Part shown: positions 3,526 to 6,642 of the stretch, piece after piece
Layout: each line of letters opens with the position of its first letter
How positions within the stretch are numbered: position 1 is the first letter of the stretch
Source: Actinobacteria bacterium UBA5176
GTDB taxonomy: Bacteria; Actinomycetota; UBA4738
Reading direction: 5' to 3'
Assembly (NCBI GenBank): GCA_002413305.1
Contig: DHWS01000154.1
Coordinates: 1 to 6,642, forward strand
DNA length: 6,642 nt
The notes under the pieces: model-generated
The model's input: the letters and a program-made list of their open reading frames with translations, nothing else
Database searches by the model: none
Told to the model about the DNA's origin: nothing
Position numbers and translations under genes: made by a program

Positions 3526-5309
3526 CCGAGGGCGAGAAGTTCTTGGCCCACCTCCGGGCAGTTCCCGACGAGTCCCGGGTCGGTGGTGGTGATCCGCCCG
3601 AGCTGATCGTTCCTCCACCGTCGAATCCGCTGGCCGTGGTCGAAAGGTTCCTGACGGACCACCACACGGCCGGCACGGAGGTCCTGATCCGGCACCACCG
3701 CAACACCTTCCACCGCTACACCGGGTCGTCCTGGCCGGAGGCGGAAGACCGGCGGCTGATGTCGGACCTTTACCGGTGGCTCAAGCCGGCGAAGTATTGG
3801 AAGAAGGCCGGCGAGACGCTCGACGAGCTGGTGGACTTCGCACCGACCCGCCACAAGATGGCCGACCTCATCGACGCGCTGAAGGCCCTGACCCACCTGG
3901 ACGCATCGGAGACGCCGCCCTTGTGGCTGACCGATGCGACGTGGCCGGCCGAGCAGGTGGTCCCGGTGCGAAACGGGCTGCTCCACGTTCCGACCCGGGA
4001 GCTGATCCCCCACACGCCCACCTACTTCTCGCCGCACGTCCTGCCGTTCGACTTCGACCCTGCGGCGTCCCCGCCGGCCCGGTGGATGCGGTTCCTCGAT
4101 GAGCTGTGGGACGAGGACGAGGAATCGAAGCGGTGCGTGGCCGAGCTCATGGGCTACGTCCTGGCCGGCGGGACCTCGCTGCAGAAGATCACGATGATCG
4201 TCGGGCCGAAGCGATCAGGGAAGGGGACCATCGGCCGGGTGCTGACCGGGCTCCTGGGCGCCCACAACGTCGCCGCTCCCACCCTGGCCGGACTCACCAC
4301 GAACTTCGGCCTGTCGCCCCTGATCGGCAAGCCCCTGGCCCTGATCTCCGACGCCCGGTTGGGGTCCCGGGCTGACGGGACGATCGCGGTGGAACGCCTG
4401 CTCTCGATCAGCGGCGAGGACTCGATCACCATCGACAGGAAGTACCGGGACCCTTGGACGGGACGCCTCCCCACGAGATTCGTGGTCCTCACCAACGAAC
4501 TCCCGCGGTTCACAGACTCGTCCGGAGCCCTGGCCAGCCGGTTCGTGATCCTGCTCCTCACCAAGACGTTCTACGGCCGCGAGGACCCCGCCCTGACCTC
4601 CGAACTGCTGGACGGGGCCACGGGGATCTTCAACTGGGCGCTCGATGGCCTGGACCGGCTGATGCTCCGGGGTTACTTCGAGCCGCCCCAATCAACGCGG
4701 GCGGCGATGCGCCAGCTCGAAGACCTGTCCTCGCCCGTCGGTGCGTTCGTGCGTGACCGGTGCCAGGTGGGGGCGGCGCTGGAGGTGGACAAGGACACCC
4801 TGTTCGAGGCGTGGAAGGACTGGTGCCACGACGAGGGCCGGGACAAGGCGGGGACGAAGGCGGTGATGATGCGGGACCTCCGGGCAGCCGTGCCCGGCCT
4901 CACCCTGCGCCGTCATCGGGCCGGCGCGGGGCGTGATCGTGTCGTTCAAGGGATCACGCTCGCGGGTCCCGAAATACTGGACAAACAATGGGAAACATCC
5001 CGGCCCATCCCGGCCCACCCCGATCTGGGCCGGGGTCCGGTCCCGGGTGGCCAGTCGGAAAACCGCAGGTCAGGGGCCGTGGGCCGGGATGGGCCGGGGT
5101 CTTCTGCACTGTATCCCCAGACTGAGAACGCGGACCCACCGGAGGACGGCAAGGCCACCGACATCGCCACCGAGATCGACCGGCTATCCCGCCGCGGGAA
5201 CAACGCCCACCAGATCGCCCGCGCCTTGAACGCCTGGGACCTCAAGGACCCCGGAGGCCACGCCTGGACGGCCGCGAAGATCGAGCCTTTCCTGGAGGTG
5301 GTGGGGTGA
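3519..5309 (+). CDS. D5/P4-type superfamily 3 helicase (phage/plasmid replication protein)
   Basis: A 596-aa protein with a GTG start. Residues about 40-200 fit the D5_N region that precedes poxvirus D5/P4-alpha helicases (WLTDATWPAEQVVPVRNGLLHVPTRELIPHTPTYFS then LPFDFDPAASPPARWMRFLDELW). The SF3 helicase core has Walker A GPKRSGKGT (229-237), Walker B LALISDAR (273-280, D278), the B' segment SGEDSITIDRKYRDPWTGRLP, sensor motif FVVLTNELPRF (N326), and an arginine finger in LASRF (R341). It should form a hexamer that unwinds the element's origin. No primase-polymerase or TOPRIM domain is visible at the N-terminus, unlike P4 alpha, so priming must come from elsewhere. Residues 400-480 resemble the wHTH region seen in such proteins (TLFEAWKDWCHDEG, MMRDLRAAVPGL). 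Residues about 484-545 are a low-complexity Gly/Pro linker, coded by the iteron-like repeats. Residues 548-592 form a small helical domain. Confidence 0.92.
   Translation: MVTEGEKFLAHLRAVPDESRVGGGDPPELIVPPPSNPLAVVERFLTDHHTAGTEVLIRHHRNTFHRYTGSSWPEAEDRRLMSDLYRWLKPAKYWKKAGETLDELVDFAPTRHKMADLIDALKALTHLDASETPPLWLTDATWPAEQVVPVRNGLLHVPTRELIPHTPTYFSPHVLPFDFDPAASPPARWMRFLDELWDEDEESKRCVAELMGYVLAGGTSLQKITMIVGPKRSGKGTIGRVLTGLLGAHNVAAPTLAGLTTNFGLSPLIGKPLALISDARLGSRADGTIAVERLLSISGEDSITIDRKYRDPWTGRLPTRFVVLTNELPRFTDSSGALASRFVILLLTKTFYGREDPALTSELLDGATGIFNWALDGLDRLMLRGYFEPPQSTRAAMRQLEDLSSPVGAFVRDRCQVGAALEVDKDTLFEAWKDWCHDEGRDKAGTKAVMMRDLRAAVPGLTLRRHRAGAGRDRVVQGITLAGPEILDKQWETSRPIPAHPDLGRGPVPGGQSENRRSGAVGRDGPGSSALYPQTENADPPEDGKATDIATEIDRLSRRGNNAHQIARALNAWDLKDPGGHAWTAAKIEPFLEVVG
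4970..5100. other. Candidate replication origin: 10-bp iterons beside an AT-rich stretch, inside the helicase gene
   Basis: The decamer GGGCCGGGRT occurs five times. Two are tandem in inverse orientation (4997-5006, 5007-5016), one is single and forward (5027-5036), and two are tandem forward (5081-5090, 5091-5100). Copies within a pair abut with a period of exactly one helical turn. As a result 4999-5018 and 5079-5098 are perfect 20-bp inverted repeats 60 bases apart. Immediately left, about 4971-4998, is a 28-base run with about 64% A+T in an otherwise very GC-rich gene, which suits a melting element. The encoded protein segment is low-complexity, so constraint on the DNA is plausible. P4 and related satellites replicate from decameric iterons bound by their own helicase/initiator protein, so an origin nested in its own helicase gene is the best reading. 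It is inferred; alternatives are an mRNA hairpin or a recent repeat expansion. Confidence 0.6.
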
Positions 5310-5329
5310 TTCCCGCCGCGATGGTCTCT

Positions 5330-5668
5330 TCAGCTCGCGAGGTCGCCGCGCGGGGGCTGACGACTCGCCGCCCTCCTCCGCCGCTTGTTCTCGGCCGCGC
5401 ACGTCTTGCAGTATCGGGTCCCGTTGGGGCGGGTACGCGTGTTGGCCTCGTCGAACGGATGGCCCCGTGGGCACTCGGTCGGCCGGCTCCTCGTCTTGGG
5501 GTACCGCGTGGGCTTCCGGCCTGCCCGCCGCACGGCGGCGACGCACCGGTCGAACAGCGCCTCAGACGCCTGGGACGTGTCGACGGCCTCTTCGAGGATG
5601 CCGGCGAGGACGCGGTCGCCCAGCTCCAGCTCCAGCGACCTCAGCACGCTCATCTGGGCGGCTCGCAT
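5330..5668 (-). CDS. Small zinc-finger protein (CxxGH...CxxC type), unknown role
   Basis: A 112-aa protein on the opposite strand to its neighbours. Residues 1-60 are helical (LELELGDRVLAGILEEAVD, ALFDRCVAAVRRAGRKP). The zinc module is at 66-90: C66-PRG-H70, then N76, GTRYC87-KT-C90. The pattern C-x3-H-x(16)-C-x2-C with an Asn-containing loop is frequent in actinophage and island proteins and resembles the structural knuckle of HNH-like proteins, but no catalytic HNH triad is present. The tail is basic (ENKRRRRAASR), which suggests nucleic-acid binding. ATG 5668 is chosen because GAGGT lies four bases before it; a TTG at 5686 and an ATG at 5653 are alternatives. A TACAGT (5706-5711, minus strand) could be its -10 box. 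It ends convergently 20 bases from the helicase stop. I prefer it to the overlapping plus-strand frame, whose product lacks any recognisable motif. Confidence 0.75.
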   Translation of the reverse strand: MRAAQMSVLRSLELELGDRVLAGILEEAVDTSQASEALFDRCVAAVRRAGRKPTRYPKTRSRPTECPRGHPFDEANTRTRPNGTRYCKTCAAENKRRRRAASRQPPRGDLAS

Positions 5669-5705
5669 CGGCACCTCAGCCCTCAACGAACTTCGCTACT
5701 CCGCC

Positions 5706-5711
5706 ACTGTA
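5706..5711 (-). promoter_or_regulatory. Possible -10 box for the minus-strand zinc-finger gene
   Basis: TACAGT on the minus strand fits TANNNT and would place a transcript start about 30 bases before ATG 5668, leaving room for its GAGGT ribosome-binding site. No convincing -35 is seen at 17-18 bases. The gap between this gene and the divergent gene at 5731 is only 62 bases, so promoters for both must be packed here. Confidence 0.3.
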
Positions 5712-5730
5712 GAACGGGAACGGCGACCTG

Positions 5731-5964
5731 ATGCGCGAGTCGGCAGAGGTCAAGGGTCGCCGCTACCTCACCGAAGGCCGCCTAACCCTGCGCCACGTCG
5801 GGGTCGATGGGGTCGCCGCCGTCGTCCGAGGCGATGGGGCCTGGCACCGGGCGGGCTATATGGGCGGGCACTGGTACTGCACCTGTCCCGCGCTCTCGGC
5901 GAACTGCTCGCACCTCGTCGCCCTCCGTCTCGTCACCGTGGCCCCGACCAAGGCGGGAGCATGA
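5731..5964 (+). CDS. Small SWIM-type zinc-finger protein
   Basis: A 77-aa protein. Residues about 15-48 form predicted beta strands (RLTLRHVGVDGVAAVVRGDGAWHRAGYMGGHW) leading into YCTCPALSANCSHLVALRLV. The spacing C50-x-C52-x6-C59-x-H61 is the SWIM zinc-binding signature CxCx(n)CxH, followed by the usual helix. SWIM domains are found with SWI/SNF helicases, MuDR transposases and recombination factors, and bind DNA or partner proteins. Here the domain stands alone, which is common for small genes in actinobacterial phages and islands. ATG 5731 has only a weak purine-rich stretch upstream (GGGAACGG). It is the first gene of the right-hand plus-strand run and overlaps the next start by four bases (ATGA). 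Partner and function are unknown. Confidence 0.8.
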   Translation: MRESAEVKGRRYLTEGRLTLRHVGVDGVAAVVRGDGAWHRAGYMGGHWYCTCPALSANCSHLVALRLVTVAPTKAGA

Positions 5965-6233
5965 AAGCGACGTGCGGGTGCCCCGAGGCGTTCCAGTGGT
6001 CCCATGGCGAGCCGGCAGGTCCGGGCTGGCCCATCGCTTCGGGGCGGTGCTACTGGCACAGCAAGGCGGCAGAGATGGCCAACGGTGGCCTTCCCGTCGC
6101 GGAGCACGTTCCCCAAGTGCTCGACCAGATCCTTGCGGCGTTCGACAAAGACGACGAGCGGCAGGCCCTCCGGATCCGAGGGATCAGGTACACCGTCCGG
6201 CTGGGCGGCCGAAGCCTGGAGCTGACCGCATGA
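5961..6233 (+). CDS. Unrecognised 90-aa protein with N-terminal Cys/His cluster
   Basis: No family recognised. C5-x-C7 near the N-terminus (MKATCGCPEAFQW) and C30-x2-H33 (GRCYWHSK) could together make a four-ligand zinc site. The middle (VAEHVPQVLDQILAAFDKDDERQALRIRG) is helical, and the end (IRYTVRLGGRSLELTA) looks like two beta strands. The start overlaps the SWIM gene's stop as ATGA, with GGCGGGAG just upstream, so translation is coupled. The stop overlaps the next ATG in the same way. Good codon use and the coupled overlaps support a real gene; the function is unknown, though it is probably expressed together with the SWIM protein. Confidence 0.7.
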   Translation: MKATCGCPEAFQWSHGEPAGPGWPIASGRCYWHSKAAEMANGGLPVAEHVPQVLDQILAAFDKDDERQALRIRGIRYTVRLGGRSLELTA

Positions 6234-6373
6234 CCGGCGGGCGACTTGACCATCGGCCCCCGGGGGGTGGGGGGGGACCGCACGCGATCTCTGCTCAACG
6301 GCAAGCCCACGCCCAGTTCAAGCGCGCTCAGGTTGCCGATGAGATTCCCGTGACGGATGGTAAAGATGCCTGA
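6230..6373 (+). CDS. Doubtful 47-aa ORF containing a long G run
   Basis: It starts with ATGA overlapping the previous stop and ends overlapping the next ATG by eight bases, which is the pattern of this operon. The product is HRPPGGGGG-rich at the start, then a polar stretch (QRQAHAQFKRAQVADEIPVTDGKDA). Many codons end in A or T, unlike its neighbours, and there is no recognisable motif. It may instead be an untranslated spacer. The G6-T-G8 run at 6262-6276 is prone to slippage and to sequencing error, so the frame itself is uncertain. Confidence 0.35.
   Translation: MTGGRLDHRPPGGGGGPHAISAQRQAHAQFKRAQVADEIPVTDGKDA
6257..6276 (+). repeat. Homopolymer tract C5-G6-T-G8
   Basis: Five C, six G, one T and eight G in a row. 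The C and G blocks could form a hairpin, and the G blocks could form a G-quadruplex or provoke slippage. It falls in the least well supported coding stretch of the right-hand operon. Confidence 0.9.
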
Positions 6374-6642
6374 CTATCCCCGAACGTGCCCCGTCGATGG
6401 CTGGTCGCTCGGCGCGGATCCACGTCGGCGCTGGTGCTCGCCCCGGTGCCGGCAGGCCGTCTATCGAGCCGGGGGACCCGCGGCCCTCGCCGAGATGCTG
6501 GAGGCCACGGCCGGCGTGTTCGCATCGGTCGGTCAGCGCAAGGACGCGCGGGAGTTGCGCGACAAGGCGGCGCGGGTGCGCGCGGTAGTCGAAGAACAGT
6601 CGGAGCCGAAGAACGCGGAGCCGAATGGTTCCGCCCGAGTGA
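6366..6642 (+). CDS. Zinc-knuckle protein (CSPxCRQAxYR type), truncated by window end
   Basis: Ninety-two residues are readable without a stop before the window ends. The N-terminus has C8 (TCPVDGW) and RRRWC24-SPR-C28-RQAVYRAG. The CSxxCRQxxYR pattern is very common in small actinobacterial proteins, where it completes a zinc site whose first half is usually CxxC. Here only one Cys is present in the first half, with D11 as a possible substitute. Residues 38-78 form a long, probably coiled or helical segment (ALAEMLEATAGVFASVGQRKDARELRDKAARVRAVVEEQ), followed by a polar tail. The start has only a weak purine stretch (GGTAAAG) and overlaps the preceding small ORF. The family is often annotated as a hypothetical zinc-finger protein; no specific function can be given. 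Confidence 0.7.
   Translation, partial: MPDYPRTCPVDGWSLGADPRRRWCSPRCRQAVYRAGGPAALAEMLEATAGVFASVGQRKDARELRDKAARVRAVVEEQSEPKNAEPNGSARV

Noticed and set aside
2679..4037. 452-codon open frame on the minus strand
   Set aside because: It runs antisense through three coupled plus-strand genes with good ribosome-binding sites and motifs, and its product is Arg/Gly/Pro-rich without any domain. It is a by-product of high GC.
5306..5731. Plus-strand frame starting GTG right at the helicase stop
   Set aside because: The start overlap is tempting, but the product lacks motifs, while the opposite strand encodes a clear zinc-finger protein over the same bases.
6397..6588. 63-codon plus-strand frame near the right end
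   Set aside because: The overlapping frame from 6366 has the CSPxCRQAxYR zinc motif and a helical tail and runs off the window, so it is the real gene.
1..6642. CRISPR array, reverse transcriptase or retron, toxin-antitoxin pair, transposase or IS ends
   Set aside because: I looked on both strands and saw no regularly spaced repeats, no RT or DDE motifs, no recognisable toxin, and no IS-like terminal inverted repeats.

Overview
This high-GC window reads as one end of an integrated mobile element lodged at a tRNA-Leu gene. The likely host is an actinomycete or a relative. The reasons are the GC-rich codon use, a tRNA 3' end without an encoded CCA, a leaderless-type promoter, and small zinc-knuckle proteins of a style common in Actinomycetota. 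This host call is an inference, since no ribosomal or housekeeping protein gene is present.

Left end (1-153): the anticodon arm, variable arm, T arm and 3' acceptor strand of a tRNA-Leu (anticodon TAG). A GC-rich hairpin follows, then a cluster of short repeats and a perfect 14-bp palindrome that runs through the integrase stop codon. This is where an attachment site and integrase or excisionase arm sites would be expected.

Integration and control module (139-2603): a complete tyrosine recombinase and an unrecognised 243-aa HTH-like protein lie on the minus strand as a translationally coupled pair. They are driven by a promoter whose predicted start site falls almost on the ATG. A 133-bp AT-richer divergent region with several GTTG/CAAC inverted repeats separates them from a plus-strand operon. 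That operon opens with a Cro/XRE-type regulator and a small MerR/excisionase-type protein.

Replication module (2600-5309): a 170-aa unknown, a 137-aa protein resembling only the N-terminal part of a DUF3987-type ATPase, and a 596-aa D5/P4-type superfamily 3 helicase. Start and stop codons overlap throughout. Inside the 3' part of the helicase gene lie five copies of a 10-bp repeat (GGGCCGGGRT) in two tandem pairs of opposite orientation plus a single copy, with an AT-rich stretch on one side. This is a good candidate for the element's replication origin and is the most interesting item here.

Right part (5330-6642): a minus-strand zinc-finger protein, then a coupled plus-strand run of small proteins. 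These are a SWIM-type zinc protein, a Cys/His-containing 90-aa unknown, a doubtful 47-aa ORF with a long G run, and a CxxxC zinc-knuckle protein cut off by the window end.

The order integrase, divergent regulators, excisionase-like protein, helicase, origin resembles phage-inducible chromosomal islands and P4-like satellites. It is also compatible with an actinobacterial integrative plasmid. No capsid, terminase, portal, FtsK/Tra, relaxase or toxin gene is visible, so packaging versus conjugation cannot be decided from this window.
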